Assembly: GCA_020627905.1 (NCBI GenBank)
Contig: JAHDFZ010000005.1
Location: 1-36,285 of the forward strand
Length of the DNA stretch: 36,285 nt
Source of the DNA: Verrucomicrobiota bacterium
GTDB taxonomy: Bacteria > Verrucomicrobiota > Verrucomicrobiia > Verrucomicrobiales > DEV007
Direction: 5' to 3'
The notes under the pieces were generated by a model. That model was given only the letters and a program-made list of their open reading frames with translations, was not told the DNA's origin and did no database searches. Position 1 is the first letter of the stretch; each line of letters begins with the position of its first letter. Made by a program: the position numbers and the translations under genes. Of this stretch, positions 18,696 through 29,528 are shown in pieces.

Positions 18696-19637
18696 CTACT
18701 TGCTCAGCTCAAGCATGCGCATGATAGGGGCCTTCGCTTTTTCGCGCATTTCAGGATCAAGAGTTACCTCCGGCTTCAGATTTTCCAGGGCTGAGTGGAG
18801 TTTCTCCAGAGTATTGAGCTTCATGAATCGGCAATCAGCGCAGGCGCAGTGATCCGTAGGTCCGGGGATAAGATTTTTCTCAGGAGCCTCTTTCTGCAGG
18901 CGGTGCAGCATACCAGCTTCTGTGACGACAATGATATTCTTCGCCGGAGTATCGCGGCAGAAGTCGACCATTTTCTCCGTCGAGCAGACCTCATCTGCCA
19001 GCAGCCGGACGGCAGTGGTGCACTCCGGGTGAGCGACGACGACAGCATCGGGGTATTGATCCTTGATCCCCTGAATGCTCTCCCGTGTAAACTCCACGTG
19101 CAGGTAGCAGTTCCCATTCCAATACTCCATCTCGCGGCCCGTCTGCTGCGTCACCCAGGCGCCGAGATTCTGGTCAGGAGCAAACAAAATCGGTCGATCT
19201 TTCGGCGCCTCCTCTACGATACGGATCGCATTGCCACTGGTGCAGATGACGTCAGAGAGCGCTTTTACCGCAGCAGAGGAATTGATATACGTCACCACGT
19301 AGTAGTTTTTCTCACGATTCTCCTCCAGGAAAGCGGCAAGATCCTCCGGCTGACAGCTTTCCTCGAGCGAGCAACCGGCGTTGGCATCCGGTAGGATCAC
19401 CGTCTTCTCAGGATTGATGATTTTGGCAGTTTCGGCCATGAAATGCACCCCGCAGAAAGCGATGACATCGGCATCCGTCTCCTGCGCCCGAAAAGCAAGG
19501 CCCAGGGAATCACCGACGTAGTCAGCAATGTCCTGAATCTCGGGAATTTGGTAGTTATGAGCCAGAATAACGGCGTTTCGCTTTTCTTTCAGCTCGAGGA
19601 TCTCAGTGCGCAAATCGGTGGCAGCAGCAGTTGTCAT
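18696..19637 (-). CDS. nadA: Quinolinate synthase
   Basis: RNAVILAHNYQIPEIQDIADYVGDSLGLA; VTYINSSAAVKALSDVICTSGNA; FAPDQNLG; VVAHPECTTAVRLLAD; CACADCRFMKLNTLEKL. Confidence 0.96.
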   Translation of the reverse strand: MTTAAATDLRTEILELKEKRNAVILAHNYQIPEIQDIADYVGDSLGLAFRAQETDADVIAFCGVHFMAETAKIINPEKTVILPDANAGCSLEESCQPEDLAAFLEENREKNYYVVTYINSSAAVKALSDVICTSGNAIRIVEEAPKDRPILFAPDQNLGAWVTQQTGREMEYWNGNCYLHVEFTRESIQGIKDQYPDAVVVAHPECTTAVRLLADEVCSTEKMVDFCRDTPAKNIIVVTEAGMLHRLQKEAPEKNLIPGPTDHCACADCRFMKLNTLEKLHSALENLKPEVTLDPEMREKAKAPIMRMLELSK

Positions 19638-19817
19638 AGAAAATATGGGGGTTACTGGCGCAGATCCTACCACAAAACAGCGCTATTGTCTGCCATTTGC
19701 CCATGATTCGGATTCCGGATAGGCCGCCCTACGACGCAGCACGCGAAAACGCCACCGGTGCAGGATTGAACGCTCAGGGAAAAAATCACAGGCTAGAGAC
19801 GTAGCCCTTCTGTCTCT

Positions 19818-21275
19818 ATGAAGATATTTCTCTTTGTTTTTACCACTTTGCTCGTCAGTCTCGAAGCCCGCGCCAACGAGCGCCCCAACATTATCCTGAT
19901 CCTTGTCGATGATCTTGGCTACGGAGAAACGGGATTTAACGGCCAGAAACTGATCCAGACACCGCACCTCGATCAGATGGCGGCAGAAGGGGCCGTTTTC
20001 CAGCAGTTTTATGCGGCAGCACCTGTCTGCGGCCCTTCCCGCGCCAGCCTCCTGCTGGGGATGCATACCGGTCGATCTCCCATAAGAGGAAACCCGTCCT
20101 GGGGGCTGGTGCGCACCGCTGCGGACCTTCAGGAACAGCACACTACATTCCCAGAAATCCTCCAAAAAGCCGGATACCGGAATTCCGTCATCGGCAAGTG
20201 GGGAATGAATGAAAATCCTGAAACCGGAACCGGTCATCCTTTCAAACAGGGGTTCGATGAGTTCCTCGGATTCAATACCCATATCGAGGCTCACTTTCAC
20301 TACCCAGATTTCTACTGGGAAGGCGAAGAAAAAATCCTGTTGAGTGAGACTCCCGGTGATAACTGGGAGAAGAAAACGACTTACATCGACGACATTTTTG
20401 CTCAGTCTGCTGTCGAGTTTGTGAAGCGGGAAGCCCGGACTACCGCCCCTTTCCTCCTCTACCTGAATCTGACAGTTCCTCATAAGGGATACACGGCACC
20501 CGAGGACAGCATCGCGCCTTATCAGGGCAAAGGCTGGCCTGAGCGGAAGCTCTCTTCCAATCATTACGAAATGGAGCCTGACATCAATCCAGCTTACGCA
20601 GGAATGGTCACACGCATGGATCAGCACGTCGGGCAAGTTCTCGACGCGGTCAAGCTCGCCGGTATAGCGGAAGAAACACTCATTTTCTTCACCAGCGATA
20701 ATGGGCACGAATACCCTGGCGAGTTGTTTGACTCAAACGGTCCATGGCGCGGCTCCAAAAGAGATCTCTACGAAGGCGGAATCCGGATGCCTACCGTTGC
20801 GGTATGGCCAGGGGTATTGAAGCCCGGGTCTATCATCTCGGAGCCGCTCGCCTTCTGGGACATACTCCCCACTTTTTGTGAGCTAGCAGGGGTCACAGAA
20901 CTTCCCTCCGAGATCTCCGGCCTTTCCTTCGTCCCTTCACTGATTGGCACTCCTCAAGCGCAGAAGTCTCATGATTACTTTTACTGGGAGTTCAATGAGG
21001 GTAGAGGCCCCTGGCAGGCGCTCCGCTTCGGTGACTGGAAAGCACATCGTCAATGGGACAACAAATCGAACGCCATGGGAGCGATCACTCTCTACAACCT
21101 CGCCACCGATCCATCAGAACAACACAATCTGGCAGGCCAGGAGCCTACGGTGATCTCACAAGCTCAAAAGCTTTTTGCTGAAGCGCGCTCACCGAGTGAC
21201 AATTTCCCTCTGACCAAGCGGAAGCCAATCAAATGGCATAAGATTCCCGTTGGCGAAGGCCCTGGTGAGGAATAA
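19818..21275 (+). CDS. Exported Cys-type sulfatase (arylsulfatase family)
   Basis: Signal-like MKIFLFVFTTLLVSLEARA; PNIILILVDDLGYGETG; AAPVCGPSRASLLLGMHTGR (C-x-P-S-R formylglycine motif); FTSDNGHE. Confidence 0.95.
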   Translation: MKIFLFVFTTLLVSLEARANERPNIILILVDDLGYGETGFNGQKLIQTPHLDQMAAEGAVFQQFYAAAPVCGPSRASLLLGMHTGRSPIRGNPSWGLVRTAADLQEQHTTFPEILQKAGYRNSVIGKWGMNENPETGTGHPFKQGFDEFLGFNTHIEAHFHYPDFYWEGEEKILLSETPGDNWEKKTTYIDDIFAQSAVEFVKREARTTAPFLLYLNLTVPHKGYTAPEDSIAPYQGKGWPERKLSSNHYEMEPDINPAYAGMVTRMDQHVGQVLDAVKLAGIAEETLIFFTSDNGHEYPGELFDSNGPWRGSKRDLYEGGIRMPTVAVWPGVLKPGSIISEPLAFWDILPTFCELAGVTELPSEISGLSFVPSLIGTPQAQKSHDYFYWEFNEGRGPWQALRFGDWKAHRQWDNKSNAMGAITLYNLATDPSEQHNLAGQEPTVISQAQKLFAEARSPSDNFPLTKRKPIKWHKIPVGEGPGEE

Positions 21276-21291
21276 CGGTGCTAGCAACTTG

Positions 21292-22611
21292 TTAGATCCC
21301 CGAGAAAACTCCATTTGTCAGCGGCCACCAGAGCGACACAAGGACAAGATTATTTAGCGCGTGGAAGGCGATCACTGTCTTCAGCGAACCAGTGGCGCGG
21401 TAGATCAGGCAGGCAACTACCGCAAACACGAACACGCTGCCACTACCCACGAACCCGTAGAAATGAATGAGGGTGAAAAGGGCAGAGGAACCGATCACAG
21501 CAAACAAAGTCGAAAAACGGTTTTGCAGTGACTGAAACAAAAAGCCTCGGTAGACGATCTCTTCCACAACCGGAGCCACGATAACTGCTATCACAAGATA
21601 AAACCCGAAACCGAGCAGACCGTCATAGCTTGAATCCGCTCTTCCCCAATCGTGCCAGCCCATCTGGTTTGCGATGAGGATGAAAATCCAGTCAGCGATC
21701 AGACAAAGAGAAAAGCCCCCGAAAACGAGACGCCAGTGAACGGGCCGATTCCATCCTAATACGCGAGCAAGGTGAGAAAGGCGCGCAAGCGAAAGCTGGC
21801 AAAGGACCAGAGCGGGAACCGCCATGGCAGCAATCGTGCTGAGAAAATACCCAACCCACTGACCGAAGGGAGATAAGCTTTCGGCGATCAGGCTATACGG
21901 AACGAATGCGAACACGGCGACCAGCATACCAATGAAGGTGAAGGTCACCATTAGACTGGGCCGAAAGCATTTTGTGATGGGGCTTCTCGGTGCGGGGACT
22001 TTTTGAAAAATCGTCGTTAGTGTTCGCTTCAGGCAGGGCAAACCAGCGAGCGTAAAGATGAGCAGGCCAACACTCCCGAAAACATACCACGCGAAAATAC
22101 GCTTCGTCCGATCACCACTGGATTCCAGTTTGCTGAGAATCCAGCTCGGTTGAGCATCAGCCGGGAAAAGCTTCCTCAGAGCATCTCGCTGCCACGCAGT
22201 GAGATTGTCGCTCGGGCCATTCAGATACCTGAATGTTTCGATGTTCAACTCCTCTTTCTCCAACTCGCGAATCTGCTTTAGAGTAGCGAGTCCCTCAGGT
22301 GTCAGGAGATCGTGATCCTCACTTTTTTCAAAAACAGCCCGCGCCTCTGCGTAATGCTGGCTCGGGGCAGGCAGTCCAACCACTGCCACTGCCCAATCCG
22401 GGAGCGACTCCAGCTGCTCATAAACCACCGAAGCTAACTCAAACTCACGCTCTATCGCTTCCGTATGCTGCGCTGGATCGTCAAAGGTGAAAGGGCTCGA
22501 CATCTGCGAACCGATGACGATCAGACTCCATACAAACGCAACCGCAGCGGCAGCAAAAATCGGAATTCTCGTTCGGGAAATCTTTCGGTATTTTGATAGG
22601 AGAGAGCGCAT
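21292..22611 (-). CDS. CPBP-family intramembrane metalloprotease (CAAX protease-like)
   Basis: VVEEIVYRGFLFQSLQ (EExxxR), FTLIHFYGFVGSG (FxxxH), AFHALNNLVL; multiple TM segments. Start at 22611. Confidence 0.88.
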   Translation of the reverse strand: MRSLLSKYRKISRTRIPIFAAAAVAFVWSLIVIGSQMSSPFTFDDPAQHTEAIEREFELASVVYEQLESLPDWAVAVVGLPAPSQHYAEARAVFEKSEDHDLLTPEGLATLKQIRELEKEELNIETFRYLNGPSDNLTAWQRDALRKLFPADAQPSWILSKLESSGDRTKRIFAWYVFGSVGLLIFTLAGLPCLKRTLTTIFQKVPAPRSPITKCFRPSLMVTFTFIGMLVAVFAFVPYSLIAESLSPFGQWVGYFLSTIAAMAVPALVLCQLSLARLSHLARVLGWNRPVHWRLVFGGFSLCLIADWIFILIANQMGWHDWGRADSSYDGLLGFGFYLVIAVIVAPVVEEIVYRGFLFQSLQNRFSTLFAVIGSSALFTLIHFYGFVGSGSVFVFAVVACLIYRATGSLKTVIAFHALNNLVLVSLWWPLTNGVFSGI

Positions 22612-22785
22612 GTGGCCAGACTTTCGTATACGCCTTACCCCGAAATCGAAACACTGTCCACAAACCTCGCCCAAACCGTGGATTGAGGAGTTGCCATCTC
22701 GGACGGCCGAGCCTCCGGTAGCGGTCTAAATACAGGAAAGTTCTTAGAAGATCCACCCCTTCGGGTTGCCTCTGAATCGGCCAGC

Positions 22786-24546
22786 TCACCCTCTCTTCAG
22801 AAATTCGCGCCAGCTACCTAAATCGGAAATTTCCCTGGCCCCCTCGGTGTCGATTTGCTCGCACAAAAAACCCGTAATCAGCACGCCATCACTCAGAACC
22901 ACCTTCCCCACACCCAGAGGTGCAGGAATCTGGCTGACAAAATCTCCGAACGCGGTTGGGTCGAGATCCCATACCTCTACATGGATGGCATGTCCCTCGC
23001 CCTCGGGCACCCGAATCAACCCGGGTCGCGGAGGCAAGCTCTCCGTAGGAGGCAAGGCAAAGAACCGATAAGAGGGTGCCGTCTCACTAGCAAAACAGAA
23101 GCGTCCACCTCGCTCAGTCAGCTGATGATTCAAGGCCAGACCATCCATGTGCGCACCACACACGGCTATCTGCAGTCGCTCCTCCGACCTGGCATTGAAA
23201 TCATGCCCAGCGATATCCAGAAGCTGCTGATCAGAGAAAGCCGGAGCAAAATAAGTCACGCCGAAGGGCATACCGTTAGAGAGCTCTCCTGCCGGCACAG
23301 CTACAGCAGCGTAATCCAGCAGGTTCATGAAATTCGTGTAGTAACCGAGGTTCGAATTTAAGGCGACGGGATCGGCCAAAACCTCATCGATCGTGTAGAT
23401 GGTCCCCGTGGTGGGCGTCATGATAGCATCCACGGTTTCCCATACTGCATCAGCCAGGCGCTTCTTATCAGCGAGTTTATACTGCGCGCGAAACGCATCC
23501 ACAGCTGACGGCTTTCCCCCGCCCTCTATGATAGAGCGGGTGACCGGATGCAGAATCTCGGGACGCTCCGTAATGATGTCCTCAATCGCCGCATAGCGCT
23601 CGGCCACCCAGGGCCCCTCATAAAGGAGACGGGCCGCCTCTAAAAAAGGCTGAAAGTCGACCTCCACGACAGTAGCCCCCGATTGCTTCACGCTGTCGAC
23701 AGCCTCTCCAAAACGAGTCCGAGCAGATTCATCCCCGAAAAATTCGAGGTCAGCCTCCCTCGGAACCCCGATGACAGCAACTCCATCACGGGATCGGTTG
23801 TTCGGTGCCGCCACTGGGCGTGCATACGCATCCTTTGGGTCAAATTGCGCCGCCACAGCAAGCACATGCTCAGCCTCTGCGAGCGAGTTCGCAAAAATCG
23901 AGACACAATCCAGCGTCCGACATGCCGGGATTACCCCCTGACAGCTCAACAGTCCGCGGGTGGGTTTCAGCCCCACGAGATTCTGGAAAGCTGCCGGCAC
24001 TCGCCCCGATCCGGCAGTATCCGTGCCGAGGGAGAACGCCGCTTCCCCGAAGCCCACTGCGCTAGCCGATCCAGAACTGGAACCTCCGGGTATGAACTCT
24101 GCCCCGCAGGAGTTCGGAGCGATACCATAGGGACTCCGAGTCCCCACCAGCCCGGTGGCGAATTGATCAAGATTGGTTTTCCCCATCGGGATAGCCCCGG
24201 CATTCATCAGTGCATGAACGACGAAGGCGGTTTCTTCAGGGGCATAGGAGGCGTCCGGGCAAGCTCCCGTTGTAGGAAACCCTGCTACATCTATATTATC
24301 CTTCACGGCGAACGGGACGCCGTAGAGAGGTAACTCATTGCTGCTCTTTTCTTCCAGAGCTGCTATCCACTGATCCAGAGTCTCCTCATCAACCACTGAT
24401 ATCCAGATTTTACTTTGATCAGGATTACGAAGAATCTTTTCGCGCAGAGCTGTCAGGTATTCCCGTGGCTGTGTTGTGCCAGCCTCATACTCCTTGAGGA
24501 GAGCCAAAAAATCGATTCGTTGCGGGTGTTTCATAACATTAGGCAT
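22786..24546 (-). CDS. atzF: Allophanate hydrolase
   Basis: Amidase signature: GVPFAVKDNIDVAGFPTTGACP, MGKTNLDQFATGLVGTRSPYG, IPGGSSSGSASAVGFGEAAFSLGTDTAGSGRVPAAF; C-terminal extension typical of allophanate hydrolases; overlaps the carboxylase gene by 8 nt. Confidence 0.93.
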   Translation of the reverse strand: MPNVMKHPQRIDFLALLKEYEAGTTQPREYLTALREKILRNPDQSKIWISVVDEETLDQWIAALEEKSSNELPLYGVPFAVKDNIDVAGFPTTGACPDASYAPEETAFVVHALMNAGAIPMGKTNLDQFATGLVGTRSPYGIAPNSCGAEFIPGGSSSGSASAVGFGEAAFSLGTDTAGSGRVPAAFQNLVGLKPTRGLLSCQGVIPACRTLDCVSIFANSLAEAEHVLAVAAQFDPKDAYARPVAAPNNRSRDGVAVIGVPREADLEFFGDESARTRFGEAVDSVKQSGATVVEVDFQPFLEAARLLYEGPWVAERYAAIEDIITERPEILHPVTRSIIEGGGKPSAVDAFRAQYKLADKKRLADAVWETVDAIMTPTTGTIYTIDEVLADPVALNSNLGYYTNFMNLLDYAAVAVPAGELSNGMPFGVTYFAPAFSDQQLLDIAGHDFNARSEERLQIAVCGAHMDGLALNHQLTERGGRFCFASETAPSYRFFALPPTESLPPRPGLIRVPEGEGHAIHVEVWDLDPTAFGDFVSQIPAPLGVGKVVLSDGVLITGFLCEQIDTEGAREISDLGSWREFLKRG

Positions 24547-27500
24547 TCGGTTTCAGGAGACTGATGACCGAGCCGGGCTGCACGGGAGCACCTTCGTCGA
24601 GCAAGTGCCCTGACATGACACCATCACATGGCGCCAACACAGGGATCTCCATTTTCATACTTTCGACGATGGCGATTGTTTCATCCTCTTCCACGGCCTG
24701 CCCATCGGCGGCAGTGAGTTTCCAGATCGTTCCAGCCACAGGCGACACGGCAGCCTCCATACCCTCCGGCACATCGTTCGCTGGGTCTCCCGAGTCAGCT
24801 GCATCAGCCACTTCCACCTCGAAGTTCATGGTGCCATCCGCCTCCCAGCGCTCCCGTTCTTCCTGAAACGCATGACTTTGCTGCCCCCGAAATGCCGAAA
24901 TTTGCTCGGAGTTTTCCGATAGGAACTGATGGTAATCAGCGACACGGAAGCTTGTCTCCTCTACTTTCAGCTCCAGTTCGCCTAATTCAAACTGCCGCCG
25001 CATTTCGAGGAGTTCCTCAGCCTCGACGGGATACCAGCGGATCTGATCAAAAAACCGTAGCAGCCAGGGCGTGCCTTCGTGGAAGTGCTTTGTCACACGG
25101 TAGCGATTCCAGATCGGCAGGGTGCGACCGACGAACTGATACCCTCCGGGCCCCTCCATGCCATAAATGCACAGATAAGCACCACCGATGCCGACGCAAT
25201 TTTCTGCCGTCCATGTGCGCGCTGGGTTATACTTGGTCGTCACCAATCGATGCCGCGGGTCCAGCGGAGTAGCGACCGGGGCACCCAGATAAACGTCTCC
25301 TAAGCCCAATACAAAGTAGGATGCGTCGAAAACGATATCCTGAACCTGTTTGATGGACTCGAGACCATTGATCCGACGAATAAATTCGATATTGCTAGGA
25401 CACCATGGCGCATCGGGCCGCACAATCTGGGTGTATTTTTCAATCGCCTCGATGGTAGCCGGATCATCCCACGAAAGCGGTAGGTGGGCAATTCTACTGG
25501 GGAAGGTCATCTCAGCGACCGGAGGCAACTCCCCCACGAGAGAGCAAACCGTTCGAAGGAGCTCCTTCACGCTCAGCTGAGTCGTATCAAACTGAATCTG
25601 TAGGGACCGAATTCCCGGGACCAGTTCTCTGATCCCTTTGATCCCACCATCCAGAATACTCTGGTAGAGAGCCTGGGCTCGAAAGCGCAGATCGAGATCC
25701 AGCTCCATCGCCCCAAACTCGACGAGCACAGCACCATCGCCACTGGCCCGAATCGTCAGCTGCCCCTCTTCCTCATACAAAATCGGCGAACCGACAGGAT
25801 GACTCACCCCTGCTTTTGGCTCATAGAGCGCTCCCTGCTCGATGCTATGCTCCTGACGAGCATGCTCGCTCTCAGCATCCTCCAGCGATAGACAGGCGAA
25901 GCGGACTTTGTCGCCGGGCTTTAACTGCCCCAGTTTCCACAGGTCGGCCTGCACCACAACTAACGGGCAAACAAACCCTCCGAGACTCGGCCCATCCGGA
26001 CCGAGAATGATGGGCATATCACCAGTGAAATCGAGCGACCCCACGACGTAGGCATTGTCGTGGATGTTCGACGGATGCAATCCAGCCTCCCCACCGTCCC
26101 GCCGAGCCCACTCGGGTTTCGGGCCGATCAGGCGGATCCCCGTGCGATCCGAGTTATAATGAATCTCCCACTCCGTGCGGAACAGCATTTCGATGTCACC
26201 ATCAGTAAAAAACTCAGGAGCTGCATGCGGGCCATAAGTGACACGAAGTGCCCACTCATTAGACAATTCGACAGGTTGCTGCGCGACCGGTGAGACTCCT
26301 GCGCTTTCCTCAGAACGTAACCGATCCCCTATTTGCAGGGGCTTGCCCGTCGTTCCGCCAAACTTCCCTAGTCGAAATGTCGCGGCACTGCCGAGATAGC
26401 TAGGTGCATCCAGGCCACCTTTCACGAGCAAATAACACCGCTGTCCAACGGAGCCGATCGTTCCGATCTTCAGGGTCGCTCCAGCCTTCACATGGACGAC
26501 TTCGTGGAATGGGATCTCTTGTCCATCCAGCTCCGCTGGAGCCGCTGCCCCAGCGAGAACGACTTCGGTATCATAGTGGAAACGATACTTCCCTCCGCGG
26601 ATGGTCATCTCCAGCCCGGCCGCGTCAGAAGGATTTCCGAGGAGATTATTTCCGAGGCGAAAATGGTAGGGATCAAAAGGCCCTGACGGAGGCACGCCGA
26701 CGTCCCACATTCCCGTGCGTCCCGGGAAATCCTGAATCGTCGTCTCCAGTCCAGGCTGAAGCACCTCGATCGTTCTCGAGACAAATGATAGAGTGCTGAG
26801 AAAGCGCGTGTAAAGCTCGGCCTGCTGAAACTCAGGGGTCTCCAAGATGGTCGTTAAAAACTCCCGATTGGTTTCGATGCCATAGATGCGGGTGTTTGAC
26901 ACAGCATCTGCCAGCTTCTCCAGTGCGTCCGATCGGTCCTGACCATGAGCAATGAGCTTGCCGATCATCGGATCGTAAAAGTTCGAGACCTCGCTACCAC
27001 TGACATAACCGGAATCAAAACGGACGCCATCCGGCGTCTCCAGCAAGGTGATCAACCCGCTCGAAGGCTGGAACGATTTCGCCGGATCCTCAGCATAGAG
27101 TCGCGCCTGAATCGAATGACCTTTCTGCTCCAGAGAATCCTGCAACTCGCTTAGGGCTGGCAACTCATCGCAGCCTAGCTTCACCATCCATTCCACAAGG
27201 TCGATCCCAAAGACTTCTTCGGTGACTCCGTGCTCGACCTGCAGGCGAGCATTCACCTCCAGCAGAAAGAAATCGCGCGAAGCTTCGTCGAAAAGAAATT
27301 CCACCGTCCCAGCCGAGCGATAAGAAAGGGAGGAGAGAATGGCAACGGCTGACTGGTGCAGTTGCTCCCGCTCGGATTCGTGCAAGCCGGGAGCCGGACA
27401 CTCTTCGATCACCTTCTGGTTGCGCCGCTGGATGGAGCAGTCGCGATCCCCTATCGCGAGGACCTTCCCTTTGCCATCACCGAAACACTGAACCTCAATG

Positions 27501-28120
27501 TGACGCGCCCGCTCGATGTAGCGCTCCAAAAAAATGGCATCATCATTAAAGTTCGTCTTCGATAAATGGGAGACCTGACCATACACCGACTCCAGCTCCG
27601 TTACATCATGGGCGATCTGCATGCCGATGCCCCCACCGCCAGCGGAGGCTTTCAAAATGATCGGATACCCAACAGCTTCTGCGGCAGCAGCGGCCTCCTC
27701 AAAGGTCGTCAGCAGTCCACTCCCCTCCAGAAGCGGAACGCCATGCTGCTTTGCCAGTTCACGGCAGACATGCTTGAGCCCTGAGTCATGCAACTGGGTG
27801 GGCGTGGGGCCGAGAAAAACAATGCCCGCGTCTTCACAAGCTTGTGAAAAAGAGGCCTGTTCGCTCAGGAAACCGTAACCGGGGTGAATCGCCTCCGCTC
27901 CTGTCTGAATAGCAGCCTGAATGATAGCTTCGGCGTCCAGATACGTTTCGGCCGGAGTCATCCCAGGCAGTCGCACTGCCTCATCAGCCCGCAAGCGGTG
28001 CTCCGCTCCCTCGTCAGCATCGGAATAGACCGCAACGCTCTGGATCCCCAGCTTCTTCAGCGTGCGCTGAACGCGACAGGAAATCGCCGCCCGATTGGCG
28101 ATAAGAACTTTTGAAAACAT
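24539..28120 (-). CDS. uca: Biotin-dependent urea carboxylase family enzyme, probably guanidine carboxylase
   Basis: Biotin carboxylase domain (MFSKVLIANRAAISCRVQRTLKKLG, HPGYGFLSEQ, ASAGGGGIGM, LEVNARLQVEHGVTEEVFGIDLVEW), KipA/KipI-like carboxyltransferase domains (PGRTGMWDVGVPPSGPFDPYHFRLGNNLLGN) and biotinyl motif ESMKMEIP. Start set to MFSK at 28120. Confidence 0.95.
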   Translation of the reverse strand: MFSKVLIANRAAISCRVQRTLKKLGIQSVAVYSDADEGAEHRLRADEAVRLPGMTPAETYLDAEAIIQAAIQTGAEAIHPGYGFLSEQASFSQACEDAGIVFLGPTPTQLHDSGLKHVCRELAKQHGVPLLEGSGLLTTFEEAAAAAEAVGYPIILKASAGGGGIGMQIAHDVTELESVYGQVSHLSKTNFNDDAIFLERYIERARHIEVQCFGDGKGKVLAIGDRDCSIQRRNQKVIEECPAPGLHESEREQLHQSAVAILSSLSYRSAGTVEFLFDEASRDFFLLEVNARLQVEHGVTEEVFGIDLVEWMVKLGCDELPALSELQDSLEQKGHSIQARLYAEDPAKSFQPSSGLITLLETPDGVRFDSGYVSGSEVSNFYDPMIGKLIAHGQDRSDALEKLADAVSNTRIYGIETNREFLTTILETPEFQQAELYTRFLSTLSFVSRTIEVLQPGLETTIQDFPGRTGMWDVGVPPSGPFDPYHFRLGNNLLGNPSDAAGLEMTIRGGKYRFHYDTEVVLAGAAAPAELDGQEIPFHEVVHVKAGATLKIGTIGSVGQRCYLLVKGGLDAPSYLGSAATFRLGKFGGTTGKPLQIGDRLRSEESAGVSPVAQQPVELSNEWALRVTYGPHAAPEFFTDGDIEMLFRTEWEIHYNSDRTGIRLIGPKPEWARRDGGEAGLHPSNIHDNAYVVGSLDFTGDMPIILGPDGPSLGGFVCPLVVVQADLWKLGQLKPGDKVRFACLSLEDAESEHARQEHSIEQGALYEPKAGVSHPVGSPILYEEEGQLTIRASGDGAVLVEFGAMELDLDLRFRAQALYQSILDGGIKGIRELVPGIRSLQIQFDTTQLSVKELLRTVCSLVGELPPVAEMTFPSRIAHLPLSWDDPATIEAIEKYTQIVRPDAPWCPSNIEFIRRINGLESIKQVQDIVFDASYFVLGLGDVYLGAPVATPLDPRHRLVTTKYNPARTWTAENCVGIGGAYLCIYGMEGPGGYQFVGRTLPIWNRYRVTKHFHEGTPWLLRFFDQIRWYPVEAEELLEMRRQFELGELELKVEETSFRVADYHQFLSENSEQISAFRGQQSHAFQEERERWEADGTMNFEVEVADAADSGDPANDVPEGMEAAVSPVAGTIWKLTAADGQAVEEDETIAIVESMKMEIPVLAPCDGVMSGHLLDEGAPVQPGSVISLLKPNA

Positions 28121-28140
28121 CTCGTGTGACGAACAGCGTT

Positions 28141-28776
28141 CTACGCATCCCAGATCAACACCTCGATCGGCGTCGGATTGTAGGCATTGCAGGGGTTGTT
28201 CAGTTGAGGGCAATTCGAGATAAGTGCTAACACATCCTCTTTCGCTACCATTTCGACATAGAGACCAGCCGCCGAAATCCCATCCTCGAAAGTCAGCCCT
28301 CCCTCGGGAGTCACAGGAACGTTCATGAAGAAGTTAATATTGCAGCTGATGTCACGCTTCCCAAGCCCCTCTCCCCAGTCGTGAAGACCGATGAGGAAGT
28401 TGTCACGGCAGGAGTGCATCCACTCTGTCCGGGGGCCATACCGCATAGTATTGCTTTCGCGGGAACAAGCACCTCCTACCGTATCGTGGCGACCGCAGGT
28501 ATCAGCAGTGATCTCCAGCATCTCTCGACCCAGATTGGAAATGAGCACAGAGCCAGTCGTCAGGTATAGCGCCTGCTGACGCTGCACGGTATCAGAGGCC
28601 GAGTATCGCTCGTCCGGATCATCCGCCATGTAGAAAAGAATGTCAGCAGCCTGGTTCCCCTCTAAATCGAGGATACGAAAGGTCTGTCCTTTCTTGATCT
28701 TGTGCATCCAGGGATCTCCGGCACGGATGACATGTCGGTAAACGGCAGCTTCTGGGGAAAGGGTAGATTCTGTCAT
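28141..28776 (-). CDS. DUF1989 protein, urea amidolyase-associated protein 2 / candidate carboxyguanidine deiminase subunit
   Basis: [83 protein letters not shown]. Position next to the carboxylase. Confidence 0.9.
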   Translation of the reverse strand: MTESTLSPEAAVYRHVIRAGDPWMHKIKKGQTFRILDLEGNQAADILFYMADDPDERYSASDTVQRQQALYLTTGSVLISNLGREMLEITADTCGRHDTVGGACSRESNTMRYGPRTEWMHSCRDNFLIGLHDWGEGLGKRDISCNINFFMNVPVTPEGGLTFEDGISAAGLYVEMVAKEDVLALISNCPQLNNPCNAYNPTPIEVLIWDA

Positions 28777-28799
28777 GTTGGGTTTCTGAGTGCTGAATG

Positions 28800-29516
28800 C
28801 TACGAACGCAGTTTGTAATAATCCTCAGTGTTCGTGAGGGCCCATTGATTCTCCGGCCGCGAGTCACGGCAGGGGTCGACTTCCGGTGCGGTCCCTGTCT
28901 CAAAGACTTCCAGCTTCACTTTTGTCTTTGGGTAAGTGGTCGCCGGATCGAATGGGTGCGGGCAGGTGTTGAGAACCACGAGGGTATTCATCTCAAAGCG
29001 GAGGTCGACATAGCCTCCCGCTTCGCTGGATTCCGGGGAGTAATGCAGCTTCCCTTCTTCGTCAGCCTCTACTTTCGAAAACCAGTTAATGTTCGGAAGC
29101 AGGTCGCGCACTCCTAGCCCCCATTTCCCTAACTCGATCAGAAAGCACTCTCGCCCGTTTCGGTGAAAATCATTGCCGTGATCCTGATAGTCCTTTTCGC
29201 CATACTGCTGCAGGATCGACTCCGCATTTGTCGTCCCTGCGACAGTGTCGTGCCAACCTGCTGTATCAGCTGTGATGCTGGCAAAAATACGCCCCATGTC
29301 TGAGTGCAGGCAATACGGGTGGGTCAGATAGAATACATACTGCCCCTTCAGAGTGTCGGGCATGTTGTAGCGCTCCGTTAGCTGGTCAGCGTTATAAAGC
29401 AGCATTCCGACATTGGCACCACCTGTGACGTTGGTGAGACGCATCGTTTTGCCGCGTCCCACCACCTGGGACCACATGCCGGATTTGGTAAGAGTTTTTT
29501 CGTAAATCGGTTTCAT
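28800..29516 (-). CDS. DUF1989 protein, urea amidolyase-associated protein 1 / candidate carboxyguanidine deiminase subunit
   Basis: [91 protein letters not shown]. Confidence 0.9.
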   Translation of the reverse strand: MKPIYEKTLTKSGMWSQVVGRGKTMRLTNVTGGANVGMLLYNADQLTERYNMPDTLKGQYVFYLTHPYCLHSDMGRIFASITADTAGWHDTVAGTTNAESILQQYGEKDYQDHGNDFHRNGRECFLIELGKWGLGVRDLLPNINWFSKVEADEEGKLHYSPESSEAGGYVDLRFEMNTLVVLNTCPHPFDPATTYPKTKVKLEVFETGTAPEVDPCRDSRPENQWALTNTEDYYKLRS

Positions 29517-29528
29517 AGGGTTTTTTGC

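Noticed and set aside
19683-20708. Minus-strand 341-aa ORF
   Set aside because: Lies opposite the well-supported sulfatase CDS and shows no recognisable family motif.
22612-22785. Gap after allophanate hydrolase checked for a tRNA or riboswitch
   Set aside because: A 'TTCGGGTTGC' string and a short CTCGG/CCGAG stem are present but there is no cloverleaf or conserved core.
23683-24333. Plus-strand 216-aa ORF
   Set aside because: Antisense to allophanate hydrolase.
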